Part shown: piece by piece, positions 25,777 through 35,838 of the stretch
How positions within the stretch are numbered: the stretch's first letter is position 1
How the letters are laid out: each line of letters opens with the position of its first letter
DNA from: Jannaschia sp. S6380
GTDB lineage: Bacteria > Pseudomonadota > Alphaproteobacteria > Rhodobacterales > Rhodobacteraceae
Length of the DNA: 64,000 nucleotides
Direction of reading: 5' to 3'
Assembly: GCF_023015695.1 (NCBI RefSeq)
Contig: NZ_JALKAS010000001.1
Span: 62,001 to 126,000 of the forward strand
Position numbers and translations under genes: made by a program
The notes under the pieces: generated by a model
What the model was told of the DNA's origin: nothing
What the model saw: only the letters and a program-made list of their open reading frames with translations
Database searches by the model: none

Positions 25777-26454
25777 ATGCGTCAACTGACGATCGACCTG
25801 CCCCGGCTGAACGCGCAGGGGCGCGACGATTTCATGGTCTCGTCCTCCAACGCCACCGCGATGGCGCTGGTCGCGTCCTGGCCGGACTGGCCGCATCGCC
25901 GCCTCGCCCTGGTCGGGCCGGCCGGCGCGGGGAAGTCGCATCTGGCTGCGATCTGGGCGGACGAAGTGGGCGCACGCCGGGTCGCGGCCGCCACGCTCGG
26001 CCCCGCTGCGACGGCTGATCTGTCGAAGACCCCCCTGGTGATCGAGGACGCGGATAGGGGCGTGCCCGAGGAGGCGCTGTTCCACCTCTGGAACGCCATG
26101 GCCGAGACCGGGCAGGGCCTGCTGCTTACGGGCCGGACGCCGCCGTCGGATTGGAACGTCGCGCTGCCCGACCTGGCCAGCCGCCTGGCCTCGCTGACGC
26201 CGGCGGTGATCGAGGATCCGGACGACGCGCTCCTGTCTATCGTGTTGGTAAAACTCTTCGCAGACCGGCAGTTGCGTGTGAAGCCGGCGCTGATCGGCTA
26301 TCTGCTGGGCCGGATGGAGCGGAGTTTCGCGGCTGCACAGCGGATGGTCGACCGCCTGGACACGGAATCCTTGCGGCGCGGCGTCGGTGTCACGCAGGCT
26401 CTCGCGCGCGAGGTTATGGACGACCCGCTGGACAGCGGCGGCACCGGCGCCTAG
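25777..26454 (+). CDS. hdaA: DnaA-related regulatory ATPase HdaA
   Basis: HdaA promotes hydrolysis of DnaA-bound ATP with the sliding clamp, preventing over-initiation of replication. The 225-residue protein contains the AAA+ core of DnaA without its DNA-binding domain. It starts MRQLTIDLPR, close to the clamp-binding QL.LPL-type peptide. It has Walker A GPAGAGKS (47-54), Walker B LVIEDAD, and DLASRLASLTPAVIEDPDDALLSIVLVKLFADRQLRVKP. It lies between the AI-2E transporter and ppk and is probably cotranscribed with both. Confidence 0.88.
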   Translation: MRQLTIDLPRLNAQGRDDFMVSSSNATAMALVASWPDWPHRRLALVGPAGAGKSHLAAIWADEVGARRVAAATLGPAATADLSKTPLVIEDADRGVPEEALFHLWNAMAETGQGLLLTGRTPPSDWNVALPDLASRLASLTPAVIEDPDDALLSIVLVKLFADRQLRVKPALIGYLLGRMERSFAAAQRMVDRLDTESLRRGVGVTQALAREVMDDPLDSGGTGA

Positions 26455-26497
26455 CCTGTCACGTCCCCGTCACATCGTATCGCTAGCCGCCAAGATC

Positions 26498-28702
26498 ATG
26501 CCCGGATCCAAAGTTCCCGACGTCGATTTCCTGAACGCGCCGCTGCCCGCGCCCGTGGCGCTGGACGAGGAGCGGACGAAGTCGCCCAAGCGGTTCTTCA
26601 ACCGCGAGCGGAGCTGGCTGGCGTTCAACTGGCGCGTGCTGGAGGAGGCCGAGAACCCCCGTGTGCCGTTGCTGGAGCGGTTGCGCTTCCTGTCGATCTC
26701 GGCGGCGAACCTCGACGAGTTCTACACCGTCCGCGTGGCTGGCCTGCGCGAACTGGCGCGGGCCGGCAACCAGACGCCGGCCGCCGATGGGCGCACCCCG
26801 GTCGAGCAGCTGGTGCTGATCGACAAGGATGCCGGCAGGCTTCTGGAGCGGCAACAGGACGTCTGGAAGGCGCTTCGACGCGAGATGGAGGAGACCGGGA
26901 TCTGCCTGCTATCGGGCGACGCGCTGTCGGTGGAGGAGCGCGGCGAGATGGCCGATCTGTTCCTGCGCGACGTGTTCCCGATCGTGTCGCCCCTGGCCAT
27001 CGACCCCGCGCATCCGTTCCCGTTCCTGCCCAACGAAGGCTTCGCGCTGGCTGTGGAACTTGAGCGCAAGGCCGACCGGAAGACTTTGCGCGCTTTGCTG
27101 CCGATCCCCACGCAGATCGACCGTTTCATCCGCTTGGCCGACGGCGCGGGCAAAGACGACGCCCCGATCATACGGTTCCTGCCGATGGAAGAGTTGCTGC
27201 TGATGCAGATCGAGCAGTTGTTCCCCGGCTACGTCCTGAAGGGGCGCTGCGCATTTCGGGTGCTGCGCGACAGCGACCTGGAGGTCGAGGAGGAGGCCGA
27301 GGACCTGGTGCGCGAATTCGAGACCGCGCTGAAGCGGCGCCGGCGGGGCGAGATCGTGCGCATGAAGATCACGTCCGAGGCGCCCCAGGGCCTGCGCCGC
27401 GAAATCGTCGACGAGATCGGCGTGGACGAGAGCGAGGTGATCGAGGTCGACGGCCTGGTCGGGCTGGCCGCGTTGAAGCAACTGGTGGTGGACGACCGCA
27501 AGGACCTGCTCTGGCCCAGTTTCCGACCGCGTATCCCCGAGCGCGTGCAGGACCATGACGGCGACATGTTCGCCGCGATCCGCCAGAAGGACATGCTGCT
27601 GCACCACCCCTACGAGACGTTCGACATGGTCATCCGCTTCCTGACCCAAGCGGCGAACGACCCCAACGTCCTGGCGATCAAGCAGACGCTCTACCGCACG
27701 TCCGAGAACAGCCCGATCGTCGCCGCCCTGTGCGAGGCGGCGGAGGCCGGCAAGACCGTCACCGCCCTGGTCGAGCTGAAGGCCCGCTTCGACGAGGCCG
27801 CCAACATCCGCCAGTCGCGGCGGCTGGAACGGGCGGGCGCGCATGTCGTGTATGGCTTCACCCGCCTCAAGACCCACGCCAAGATCAGCACGGTCGTCCG
27901 CCGCGAGGGCGACCGGCTGGTGACCTATTCGCATTTCGGCACCGGCAATTATCACCCGATCACTGCGCGCATCTATACGGACCTGTCCCTGTTCACCTGC
28001 GACGCATCGCTCGCCCAGGACGCGACCAAGGTCTTCAACTACATCTCGGGCTATGCACCGCCGGACGGGCTACAGTCGCTGTCGATTTCGCCGCTTCAGC
28101 TCAAGGCGCATCTGCTGGCGTCGATCGAGGCCGAGGCCGAACATGCGCGCGCCGGTCGGCCGGCGATGATCTGGGCCAAGATGAACGCGCTGATCGAGCC
28201 CGACGTGATCGACGCGCTCTATGCGGCCAGCCAGGCGGGCGTGCGCATCGACCTGATCGTGCGCGGCATCTGCGGCCTGCGCCCGGGCGTCGAGGGCCTG
28301 AGCGAGACGATCCGCGTCAAATCCGTCGTCGGGCGCTTCCTGGAACACAGCCGCATCGTCTGCTTCGGCAACGGCCACGGACTGCCGTCCAGGAAGGCGC
28401 GCGTCTACATCAGTTCCGCCGACTGGATGGGCCGCAACCTGAACCGGCGGGTCGAGACGCTGGTGGAATGCGTCAATCCGACGGTCAAGGCGCAGATCGT
28501 CAGCCAGATCATGGCCGCGAACCTCGCCGATGTCGCGCAGAGCTGGATCCTGGGCCCGGAAGGAAGCTGGATGCGGCCCGATCTGTCGAAGCTGGACAAC
28601 CCGTTCAGCTGCCACCGCTTCTTCATGGAGAATCCGTCCCTTTCGGGGCGTGGGAGTGCGGGGGCGAAGGACGTCCCGGAACTGACCCATTCGAGCGATT
28701 GA
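26498..28702 (+). CDS. ppk1: polyphosphate kinase 1
   Basis: PPK1 polymerises the gamma-phosphate of ATP into polyphosphate, reversibly. The 734-residue protein has the N domain (FFNRERSWLAFNWRVLEEA), head domain (FPFLPNEGFALAVEL, EELLLMQIEQLFPGY) and two phospholipase-D-like C domains. The autophosphorylated histidine is His460 in LKTHAK, and His617 lies in FLEHSRIVCFGNG. ATG 26498 is preferred over an in-frame ATG at 26387 inside hdaA. ppx follows after a 355-bp gap holding an antisense small gene. Confidence 0.96.
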   Translation: MPGSKVPDVDFLNAPLPAPVALDEERTKSPKRFFNRERSWLAFNWRVLEEAENPRVPLLERLRFLSISAANLDEFYTVRVAGLRELARAGNQTPAADGRTPVEQLVLIDKDAGRLLERQQDVWKALRREMEETGICLLSGDALSVEERGEMADLFLRDVFPIVSPLAIDPAHPFPFLPNEGFALAVELERKADRKTLRALLPIPTQIDRFIRLADGAGKDDAPIIRFLPMEELLLMQIEQLFPGYVLKGRCAFRVLRDSDLEVEEEAEDLVREFETALKRRRRGEIVRMKITSEAPQGLRREIVDEIGVDESEVIEVDGLVGLAALKQLVVDDRKDLLWPSFRPRIPERVQDHDGDMFAAIRQKDMLLHHPYETFDMVIRFLTQAANDPNVLAIKQTLYRTSENSPIVAALCEAAEAGKTVTALVELKARFDEAANIRQSRRLERAGAHVVYGFTRLKTHAKISTVVRREGDRLVTYSHFGTGNYHPITARIYTDLSLFTCDASLAQDATKVFNYISGYAPPDGLQSLSISPLQLKAHLLASIEAEAEHARAGRPAMIWAKMNALIEPDVIDALYAASQAGVRIDLIVRGICGLRPGVEGLSETIRVKSVVGRFLEHSRIVCFGNGHGLPSRKARVYISSADWMGRNLNRRVETLVECVNPTVKAQIVSQIMAANLADVAQSWILGPEGSWMRPDLSKLDNPFSCHRFFMENPSLSGRGSAGAKDVPELTHSSD

Positions 28703-28731
28703 AGCAGGTCCACGGGCATATCGGCCCCCGC

Positions 28732-28866
28732 TCAGTCGTCGTCGCCGTTGTCCATGTCACCCGAGAATGTGGGCGCGCCCGTCACGCCGTTCGGTCCGGG
28801 CGACGGCGTCGCGTTGCACGCAGCAAGCACCGTCAGCAGAAGGATGGCAATCGGTCGGATCGGCAT
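28732..28866 (-). CDS. 44-residue small lipoprotein, antisense in the ppk-ppx gap
   Basis: This short gene reads MPIRPIAILLLTVLAACN and continues to a tail rich in Pro, Gly and Asp, ending DNGDDD. Residues 6-16 are a hydrophobic signal and T-V-L-A-A-C is a lipobox with Cys17 as the lipidated residue. Asn at +2 favours outer-membrane delivery under the common sorting rule. GAGGAG seven bases before the ATG is a strong ribosome site. It is opposite in strand to ppk and ppx. Function unknown; no family recognised. The rest of the gap (28867-29057) shows nothing clear. Confidence 0.62.
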   Translation of the reverse strand: MPIRPIAILLLTVLAACNATPSPGPNGVTGAPTFSGDMDNGDDD

Positions 28867-29057
28867 GGCGGTCTCCTCGCATGTCCACGCCCCTCGAGCT
28901 GGGGTGAGGCGCGTCGCGATCCAGTCCGCCCGCGATCAACTTCGCGTGCGCTGGCGAAGGTCCGCCCGTCGCCCGAACCGTTCTGGGCAATTGACCGCCC
29001 GCGATGGCCCGTGCCAGACGGGGGGCGCGAGATCGGTCTCCGGGGGGTGCGCAGCCA

Positions 29058-30605
29058 ATGATCGAGGACACCCTGGAATCCGAGGGGTACGGCCCCTTCG
29101 GCGCGCCGCTGTTCGATGGTCCCGAGGCACGCGCGCTGCGGCGGGTGGGGGTGATCGACGTCGGCTCCAACTCGGTCCGGCTGGTGGTGTTCGACGGTGC
29201 GGCGCGGTCGCCCGCCTATTTCTATAACGAGAAGATCCTCTGCGGCCTGGGCGCGGGCCTGGCCGAGACCGGCAAGCTCAACCCGGAGGGGCGGGAACGG
29301 GCACTGGCATCGCTCAGGCGTTTCGCGATCCTGGCGCGGGGGATGGAGGTCAACTCGCTGACGGCCGTGGCCACCGCCGCCGTGCGCGAGGCCGAGGATG
29401 GATCCGCGTTCGAGGCCGAGGTCCAGGAGGCCACGGGCCTGAACCTTTGGGTCATCGACGGCGCTGAGGAGGCGCGGCTGTCGGGCCAGGGCGTCCTGCT
29501 CGGCTGGCCCGAGGCGGAGGGGCTGATGTGCGACATCGGCGGGTCAAGCATGGAATTGGCCGAACTGTCCGGCGGCCGGGTGGGGAGCGCGGTGTCCGGC
29601 AAGCTGGGACCGCTGAAGCTGCAGGGCGTGAAAGGCAAGGGCGCCCGCAAGGCCGAGATCGACGCTGGCGTGGCGAAGATGGCAAAGGCGCTGGGCCGGG
29701 ACCGCTACGATCGCCTCTATCTCGTCGGCGGAAGCTGGCGCGCCATCGCCCGCGTCGACATGGAACGGCGCGGCTATCCGCTGCACGTCCTGCACGAATA
29801 CACGATGACGCCCAAGGACCTGCGCGCCACGATCGACTACATCGGTCAGGCCGACATGACGGAACTGGGTCGCGCGACCAACACCAGCCAGGCGCGCATG
29901 TCGCTGGTGCCCATCGCGTCGGAGGTCCTGTCGCGCGTCACCAAGGCGTTCCGTCCGAAGGAGATCGCGATCTCCAGCTACGGGATCCGCGAAGGGCTCC
30001 TCTACGAGCAGATGCCCGACGTGCTGCGCGCGCGCGATCCGTTGATCGAAAGCTGCCGGCAGAGCGAGGCCGCCTATGCCCGCCTGCCGGGCTTCGGGCG
30101 CGTTCTCTACCATTTCATCACGCCGCTGTTTTCGCGGGCCGACGACCGCCGCAAGCGCCTGATCCGGGCATGTTGCCTGCTCCACGACGTGTCCTGGCGC
30201 GCGCATCCCGACTACCGCGCCGAGATCTGTTTCGACAACGCGACGCGCGCCAATCTCGGCGGCCTGACCCATTCGGAGCGGGTCTATCTGGGGCTGGCGC
30301 TGCTGCATCGCTACCGCAACAAGCGCGAGGGCACGCCGTTCGAGGCGCTGGCGCCCCTTCTGGGCGAGGACGATACAAGCCAAGCGGAGATGGTGGGCAA
30401 GGCGATGCGTTTCGGGGCGATGTTCTCGGCGCAGGATCCGGCGTTGATGGGCAAGCTTAAGCTCTACCCCAAGAAGAAAGAGCTGGAACTGACCCTGCCC
30501 AAGGGCGACGGCGAAGCCCTGTTCGGCGAGGTCGCGGAAGCGCGCTTCAAGTCGCTCGCCGGGTCGATGGACGCGACACCGAAGGTCCGGGTCGTCCGCA
30601 ACTAG
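29058..30605 (+). CDS. ppx: exopolyphosphatase, Ppx/GppA family
   Basis: Ppx removes terminal phosphates from polyphosphate, opposing Ppk just upstream; members may also hydrolyse pppGpp. The 515-residue protein has the actin-like N-terminal ATPase fold: GVIDVGSNSVRLVVFDGA (phosphate 1), ATAAVREAEDG, IDGAEEARLSGQGV and MCDIGGSSMEL (phosphate 2). A C-terminal HD-like helical region contains CCLLHDVSWRAHPDYRAE. ATG 29058 is chosen; an in-frame ATG at 29004 would add 18 residues with little family likeness. Confidence 0.93.
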   Translation: MIEDTLESEGYGPFGAPLFDGPEARALRRVGVIDVGSNSVRLVVFDGAARSPAYFYNEKILCGLGAGLAETGKLNPEGRERALASLRRFAILARGMEVNSLTAVATAAVREAEDGSAFEAEVQEATGLNLWVIDGAEEARLSGQGVLLGWPEAEGLMCDIGGSSMELAELSGGRVGSAVSGKLGPLKLQGVKGKGARKAEIDAGVAKMAKALGRDRYDRLYLVGGSWRAIARVDMERRGYPLHVLHEYTMTPKDLRATIDYIGQADMTELGRATNTSQARMSLVPIASEVLSRVTKAFRPKEIAISSYGIREGLLYEQMPDVLRARDPLIESCRQSEAAYARLPGFGRVLYHFITPLFSRADDRRKRLIRACCLLHDVSWRAHPDYRAEICFDNATRANLGGLTHSERVYLGLALLHRYRNKREGTPFEALAPLLGEDDTSQAEMVGKAMRFGAMFSAQDPALMGKLKLYPKKKELELTLPKGDGEALFGEVAEARFKSLAGSMDATPKVRVVRN

Positions 30606-30626
30606 GGGCGCCGCGGATGGCGCCCC
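30605..30626. terminator. terminator between ppx and the fasciclin gene
   Basis: GGGGCGCC and GGCGCCCC form a perfect 8-bp stem with a 6-base loop, starting at the last base of the ppx stop and ending nine bases before the convergent fasciclin stop. It can serve both strands; T runs are short. Confidence 0.6.
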
Positions 30627-30635
30627 CTTGATGCG

Positions 30636-31145
30636 TCAGTGGCAAGCCGGGCGCGCGCCGGGCAGCAGCACCTTGTCGACCACGTGGATGACACCGTTGT
30701 CGGCGCGGATATCGGCCACAACGACGTTGGCTACGGCGTCGGTCGAATCCGCGATCGTCACACCGCCGCCGGCCTTGGTCACGCACAGGCGGGCGGTCTC
30801 GAGGATCGGCTTGACGTAGATCGATCCCGCCGGGATCTGCCCCGAGGTCAGCACCCGATCATCCACGTGATACAGCAGCACATCCGTCAACTGCCCCTTG
30901 TTCTCGGGCTGGAGCAGGGTTTCGACCGTGCCGTCGGGAAGGGCCGCGAAGGCGTCGTCGAGCGGGGCGAAGACGGTGAAGTTGCCCGGCCCGGCCAAGG
31001 TGTCGGTCAGGCCCGCGGCCTCGACGGCGGCGAGCAGTGTGCCGAAACGGCCGTCCTCGCTGGCGATCTGCGCGATCGAGGCCGCGGAGGCGCCGGTGGC
31101 TGTCGCGGCCATGGCCGCCGCGGCGATCAGGGTCTTCATCTTCAT
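30636..31145 (-). CDS. exported fasciclin (FAS1) domain protein
   Basis: This 169-residue protein has a signal peptide (MKMKTLIAAAAMAATATGASA, cut near 21) and one FAS1 domain. The domain has FGTLLAAVEAAGLTDTLAGPGNFTVFAPLDDAFAALPDGTVETLL (motif H1) and YHV...VVVADIRADNGVIHVVDKVLLP (motif H2). Such proteins mediate adhesion or interact with matrix or partner proteins in the periplasm or at the surface. Two cysteines (ARLCV, PACH) may pair. GGAGAAG upstream selects ATG 31145. Confidence 0.9.
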   Translation of the reverse strand: MKMKTLIAAAAMAATATGASAASIAQIASEDGRFGTLLAAVEAAGLTDTLAGPGNFTVFAPLDDAFAALPDGTVETLLQPENKGQLTDVLLYHVDDRVLTSGQIPAGSIYVKPILETARLCVTKAGGGVTIADSTDAVANVVVADIRADNGVIHVVDKVLLPGARPACH

Positions 31146-31586
31146 GGTCTTCTCCCGTTGTGGTCCACTCCGGCGGGTGCCGGGAATGCACTTTAGACGA
31201 GCGGTCCCGTGCGCCGGACCACCGCGTTCACGGTTTCGTGACCCGGGGTCCGTCTCGGACAGCGGCGCTGACGCCATCCATATCGTGCCAAGCCGCCAAC
31301 GATGGTCCGGGGCGTTGACGGGACCGGCGGACGATGTTCAGGCGAGGTTCGGGCGGTGGCGTAGCGATTGCAGGTCGCCCTGCATTCGCCCCATTGGCCC
31401 GGGTCGGGCCTGCGCATCGTCCAGACGGGCAATGCCGCGCCAGTCTGATGGCGAAGACCACGGGTGGCGTGCCTTCCATCGTGGACGGCCCCGATCCGCC
31501 TGGCTGCGGGCGATCGCGGCACCGCTTGCCCCGACCCGCCGCGAACGCTATCGCAAGCCGGAGCCGACATCCCCGGAGCCCCGTCC
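31146..31586. other. 441-bp region without a convincing gene
   Basis: The divergent region between the fasciclin gene and proS holds open frames on both strands, but none has a ribosome site plus protein-like sequence. It must carry both promoters. GTTC-N7-GTTC at 31336-31350 matches the alphaproteobacterial LexA-box pattern, but about one such match is expected by chance in this window. A decayed gene is possible. Confidence 0.5.
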
Positions 31587-32927
31587 ATGCGCCTGAGCCG
31601 CTACTTCCTGCCAGTCCTCAAGGAGACCCCGTCCGAGGCGCAGATCGTCAGCCACCGCCTGATGCTGCGGGCCGGCATGATCAAGCAGGCCAGTGCCGGC
31701 ATCTATTCGTGGCTGCCGCTGGGTTATCGCGTCTTGCGCCGGATCGAGCAGATCGTCCACGAGGAACAGCAGCGCGCCGGCCACATCCCGATGCTGATGC
31801 CGACCCTGCAATCCGCCGATCTGTGGCGGGAAAGCGGGCGCTATGACGCCTACGGCCCCGAGATGCTGCGCATTCGCGACCGGCAGGATCGCGACATGCT
31901 GTATGGCCCGACCAACGAGGAACTGATCACGGACATCTTCCGCTCCAACGTCAGCAGCTACAAGGACTTGCCGCTGACGCTGTATCATATCCAGTGGAAG
32001 TTTCGCGACGAGATGCGTCCCCGTTTCGGTGTCATGCGCGGGCGCGAGTTCCTGATGAAGGACGGCTACAATTTCGACCTGACCAAGGAAGATGCGCTGC
32101 ACGCCTACAACCGCCACCTCGTCACCTATCTGCGCACCTACGAGCGGATGGGTCTGCAGGCGATCCCGATGCGCGCCGATGGGGGACCGATCGGCGGCGA
32201 CTACACGCATGAGTTCCTCGTCCTGGCGGAAACGGGCGAGAGCGAGGTTTTCTATGACGCCGAGGTCACGGACCTGACCTTCGGCGATCGGGAGATCGAC
32301 TATGACGACCGCGCCCAATGCGCCGCCGTCCTGGAGGAATTCACCACCCGCTACGCCCGCACCGACGAGACCCATGACGAGGCGGTCTTCGCCCAGGTGC
32401 CCGAGGATCGACGCCGCAGCGCCCGCGGAATCGAGGTCGGGCAGATCTTCTATTTCGGCACCAAGTATTCCGAACCCATGGGCGCCACCGTCCAGGGCCC
32501 CGACGGCAAGCCCGCCCCGGTCCATATGGGATCGCATGGCATCGGCGTGAGTCGCCTGCTGGGCGCGATCATCGAGGCCAGCCACGACGACCGCGGCATC
32601 ATCTGGCCCGAGGGCGTGACCCCCTATCACGCCGGGATCGTCAACCTGCGCCAAGGCGACAGCAGCACCGACAGCGCCTGCGACGGGATCTATCGGCAAC
32701 TGGGGGCCGAAGGACTGACCGCGCTCTATGACGACCGCGAGGAGCGGGCGGGTGCCAAGTTCGCCACGATGGACCTGATCGGGCTGCCCTGGCGGATCAC
32801 GGTGGGTCCGCGCGGCCTGGCCAACGGAAAGGTGGAGCTGACGTCCCGCCGCACCGGCGAGAGCGAGGAAATGGCCCCCGAAGCGGCCATCGCCCGGCTC
32901 AAGGACATCTACGCCCGACACCTGTAA
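31587..32927 (+). CDS. proS: prolyl-tRNA synthetase, short bacterial form
   Basis: ProS attaches proline to tRNA-Pro. The 446-residue enzyme is the short form seen in alphaproteobacteria, lacking the ~180-residue editing insertion. Class II motifs are present: [27 protein letters not shown], motif 2 [25 protein letters not shown] and motif 3 [18 protein letters not shown], followed by the anticodon-binding domain ([32 protein letters not shown]). ATG 31587 gives the family start [19 protein letters not shown]. It is upstream of lolC and lolD in the same direction. Confidence 0.97.
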   Translation: MRLSRYFLPVLKETPSEAQIVSHRLMLRAGMIKQASAGIYSWLPLGYRVLRRIEQIVHEEQQRAGHIPMLMPTLQSADLWRESGRYDAYGPEMLRIRDRQDRDMLYGPTNEELITDIFRSNVSSYKDLPLTLYHIQWKFRDEMRPRFGVMRGREFLMKDGYNFDLTKEDALHAYNRHLVTYLRTYERMGLQAIPMRADGGPIGGDYTHEFLVLAETGESEVFYDAEVTDLTFGDREIDYDDRAQCAAVLEEFTTRYARTDETHDEAVFAQVPEDRRRSARGIEVGQIFYFGTKYSEPMGATVQGPDGKPAPVHMGSHGIGVSRLLGAIIEASHDDRGIIWPEGVTPYHAGIVNLRQGDSSTDSACDGIYRQLGAEGLTALYDDREERAGAKFATMDLIGLPWRITVGPRGLANGKVELTSRRTGESEEMAPEAAIARLKDIYARHL

Positions 32928-32979
32928 TGCCTCCGGGCAACGCCTGACCCTCCTGCAAGAACCGATCGGACGCCGCCCC

Positions 32980-34248
32980 ATGTTCTCCCGCTACGAATGG
33001 ATGATCGCCTGGCGCTATCTGCGCGCGCGCCGGTCCGAGGGCGGGATCAGTGTCATGACCTGGATCAGCCTTGCGGGTATCGCGCTGGCCGTGTTCGCGC
33101 TGATCGTGACGCTGGCCGTTCGGTCGGGGTTCCGGCATGAGTTCGTGGACACAATCGTCGGCGCCAACCCGCATGTCAGCGTGCTGAGCTATGGCGAGAC
33201 GATGCCCAATGGCGGGTCGAGCCGGACGATCGCGGATTACGACGCGGTGGCCGAACGTCTGGCGGCGGCGCCGCGTGTCACGCGTGCCGTGCCGGTGGTG
33301 ACGGGGCAGGTGATGGCCTCGGCCAACGGGGCCAATACCGGCGCCCAGGTGATCGGCATCCGCGCGGACGACCTGGTGCGGATCCCTCGCGTCGCGAACC
33401 CTGAGCGGTCTCAGGGCGACATCGCCGCCTTCGCGGACGGCGTCGCGGTCGGATGGCACCTGGCGGAGAAGCTGAACGTGCGGGCGGGCGACACGCTGCG
33501 CCTGATTTCGCCCGACGGGGTGAAGGGGCCCTTCGGCACCTCGCCCCGCGTCAAGGCCTATGAAGTCGCCTACGTCTTCCGCGTGGGGCGGTACGATATC
33601 GACCTGACGCGGGTCTACATGCCGTTCGAGGAGGCGCAGCTCTATTTCAACCGCGAGGGACTCGCCGACGAGGTGCAGGTCTCGATCACGGACCCCGAGG
33701 CGGTCGACGAAATCGGCCCCGCGCTAATCGGCGCGGCGGGCGAGAACCACTACCTCTGGACCTGGAAGGACAGCGCAGGCGGCTTCCTTCGCGCGCTCCA
33801 GATGGAGGACAACATCATGTTCGTCATCCTATCGATCCTCGTCCTGATCGCGACGCTGAACATCACGTCCGGCCTCGTCATGCTGGTCAAGAACAAGGGC
33901 CGCGACATCGGCATCCTGCGCACGATCGGCCTGACCGAAGGCACGATCCTGCGCGTCTTCTTCATCTGCGGCGCGTCCATCGGGGTGGTCGGCACGGTCC
34001 TGGGCGTGATCGCCGGCGTCGCCTTCGCGATCTGGATCGACCCGATCTTCGCCTTCGTGAACTACCTCGCCGGCGGCGGGGTCTGGGACCCGTCGGTCCG
34101 CTACATCTCGCAGCTGCCCGCGCGGCTGGAGCTGGCGGACGTCGCATCGGCGGTCGCGCTCTCGCTCTCGCTCAGCTTCGTCGTCACAATCTTTCCGGCC
34201 CGCCGCGCGGCCCGCATGAACCCGGTCGAGGCGCTGCGCTATGAGTGA
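32980..34248 (+). CDS. lolC: lipoprotein-releasing ABC permease
   Basis: LolC/LolE extracts outer-membrane lipoproteins from the inner membrane and hands them to LolA. The 422-residue protein has the family layout: one N-terminal helix ([25 protein letters not shown]), a ~200-residue periplasmic domain and three C-terminal helices ([72 protein letters not shown]). [15 protein letters not shown] is the coupling segment that meets LolD. Only one permease gene is present here, so it probably works as a homodimer. It overlaps lolD by eight bases. Confidence 0.95.
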   Translation: MFSRYEWMIAWRYLRARRSEGGISVMTWISLAGIALAVFALIVTLAVRSGFRHEFVDTIVGANPHVSVLSYGETMPNGGSSRTIADYDAVAERLAAAPRVTRAVPVVTGQVMASANGANTGAQVIGIRADDLVRIPRVANPERSQGDIAAFADGVAVGWHLAEKLNVRAGDTLRLISPDGVKGPFGTSPRVKAYEVAYVFRVGRYDIDLTRVYMPFEEAQLYFNREGLADEVQVSITDPEAVDEIGPALIGAAGENHYLWTWKDSAGGFLRALQMEDNIMFVILSILVLIATLNITSGLVMLVKNKGRDIGILRTIGLTEGTILRVFFICGASIGVVGTVLGVIAGVAFAIWIDPIFAFVNYLAGGGVWDPSVRYISQLPARLELADVASAVALSLSLSFVVTIFPARRAARMNPVEALRYE

Positions 34249-34915
34249 TCCCTTGCGTCTGGAGGCTGTCGAGAAGGGGTATCACCTGGGGCAGCCGAAC
34301 GAGATCCGCGTCCTGAACGGCACCGATCTGACGCTCGCCCCCGGCGAAGTCTGCGCGATGGTGGCGCCCTCGGGGGCGGGCAAGTCGACGCTTCTGCATA
34401 TCGCGGGGCTGCTGGACACGCCCGATGCCGGCCGCGTGGTGATGGACGGCCGCGACATGGGCGGCGAGGGCGACCGCGCCCGCACCCGCGCGCGCCGCCA
34501 GCGCATCGGCTTCATCTACCAGTTCCATCACTTGCTGCCCGAGTTCACCGCCGCCGAGAACATCGTCCTGCCGCAGCTCGCCAACGGCGTTTCGGCCAAG
34601 GAGGCGCGCGGGCGGGCCGAGGACCTGCTGGCCCGTGTCGGCCTCGCCCACCGGATGGACCACCGCCCAGCCGAGATGTCGGGCGGCGAGCAGCAGCGCA
34701 CCGCCTTCTGCCGCGCGCTGGCCAATGGGCCGGGCCTGTTGCTGGCGGACGAGCCGACGGGCAACCTCGATCCCGGCACCTCGGATGCGGTATTCGCCGC
34801 ATTGATGGACTTGGTGCGCCAGACCGGCATGGCCGCGCTGATCGCGACCCACAACCTCGACCTCGCCGCGCGCATGGATCGCGTCGTGCGGCTAGAGGAT
34901 GGCCGCCTAGTCTAG
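34241..34915 (+). CDS. lolD: lipoprotein-releasing ABC ATPase
   Basis: This 224-residue ATPase powers LolC. It shows Walker [10 protein letters not shown] (42-50; first Gly is Ala), Q-loop [20 protein letters not shown], signature [15 protein letters not shown], Walker [13 protein letters not shown] and the H-loop ATHNLDLA. The HHLLPEF segment is typical of LolD. ATG 34241 lies inside the lolC 3' end. Its own 3' end overlaps the convergent hydrolase gene by nine bases. Confidence 0.95.
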   Translation: MSDPLRLEAVEKGYHLGQPNEIRVLNGTDLTLAPGEVCAMVAPSGAGKSTLLHIAGLLDTPDAGRVVMDGRDMGGEGDRARTRARRQRIGFIYQFHHLLPEFTAAENIVLPQLANGVSAKEARGRAEDLLARVGLAHRMDHRPAEMSGGEQQRTAFCRALANGPGLLLADEPTGNLDPGTSDAVFAALMDLVRQTGMAALIATHNLDLAARMDRVVRLEDGRLV

Positions 34916-35830
34916 ATGCGCCGCGATCGCGTCGAAGACCTGATTGCGGATTGCGGGCCCCTCCATCAGGACCTCGTGGCGCGCGCCCTCGATCATTTCC
35001 AGCCGCGCGCCCGGCCAGGACCCGAGGCGCACATGAATGGAATCCGGGGACACGATATCCTCGTCGCTCCCCAGGAATGTCAGGCACGGAAGGTCGGGCG
35101 CGGGTTCGCGGCTCAGGCGGTGCATCTCGCGCAGGGCCGCCCAGACCCAGTTGAGCGAGGGGCCGCCCAGGGCCAGGTCGGGATGAGCGGTGATTTGTCG
35201 CTTCATCCAGGCGAACATCTGCGGATCGGTCGTCAGCAAGTTGTCCTCGAACGGGGCGGCGGCCGGGTCCGCCACCTTGCCCGAGCCGGGGGCGCTCCGT
35301 TCGCCCAACCCCGCCGCCGTGGCCAGCGAGGCCAGTCCCCAGCCCAGCAGTCGACGATGGGGCGCGAGCGGCAGGCCCCACATCGGTGCGCTGAAGACGA
35401 CGCGCTGGAAGAGGTCGACGCGGTAGAGCGCCCGTAGTGCGATCAGGCCACCCATCGAATGCCCCATCAGATGCCAGGGACGCGGCAGCCCGACCTTGCG
35501 GCAAACGTCCAGAACGGCATCAAGGTCGTGTTGAAAATCCTTGAAATCGCTCACATGTCCAACATGACGGTCATGCGACGGTCGCGGCGACAATCCCTGA
35601 CCGCGCCAGTCGACCGCGACGCTGGCATAGCCGCGCGCGCCCATCTCGCGCGCGGCATCGGAGTATTTCTCGACGTATTCCGTGCGTCCCGGTCCCATGA
35701 CCAGGGTTCCGCGCGTCCCCTCGGGCCAGACGCCGACACGGATGCGCTTGCCGTCGCGCGTCGTGGCCCAATAGGCATGACCGCCCGGCGGGCCATTGGC
35801 CACGTCGGCGTGATAGGGGGCCGCGTCCAT
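34907..35830 (-). CDS. alpha/beta hydrolase, lysophospholipase type
   Basis: This 307-residue hydrolase resembles monoacylglycerol lipase/lysophospholipase L2. Sequence: lid and core strands [35 protein letters not shown], nucleophile elbow [13 protein letters not shown] (Ser in GHSMG), acid region [13 protein letters not shown] and the C-terminal histidine in [10 protein letters not shown]. The usual Q-G-H oxyanion region reads [11 protein letters not shown]. It begins eight bases after the SCP2 gene, so the two form an operon and may share lipid substrates. ATG 35830 is chosen because the frame upstream overlaps the SCP2 gene. Confidence 0.87.
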   Translation of the reverse strand: MDAAPYHADVANGPPGGHAYWATTRDGKRIRVGVWPEGTRGTLVMGPGRTEYVEKYSDAAREMGARGYASVAVDWRGQGLSPRPSHDRHVGHVSDFKDFQHDLDAVLDVCRKVGLPRPWHLMGHSMGGLIALRALYRVDLFQRVVFSAPMWGLPLAPHRRLLGWGLASLATAAGLGERSAPGSGKVADPAAAPFEDNLLTTDPQMFAWMKRQITAHPDLALGGPSLNWVWAALREMHRLSREPAPDLPCLTFLGSDEDIVSPDSIHVRLGSWPGARLEMIEGARHEVLMEGPAIRNQVFDAIAAHLD

Positions 35831-35838
35831 GTCGGAGG

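Noticed and set aside
31336..31350. GTTC-N7-GTTC, the alphaproteobacterial LexA-box pattern
   Set aside because: About one such match is expected by chance in a window of this size and composition, and no SOS gene adjoins it. Not called as a site.
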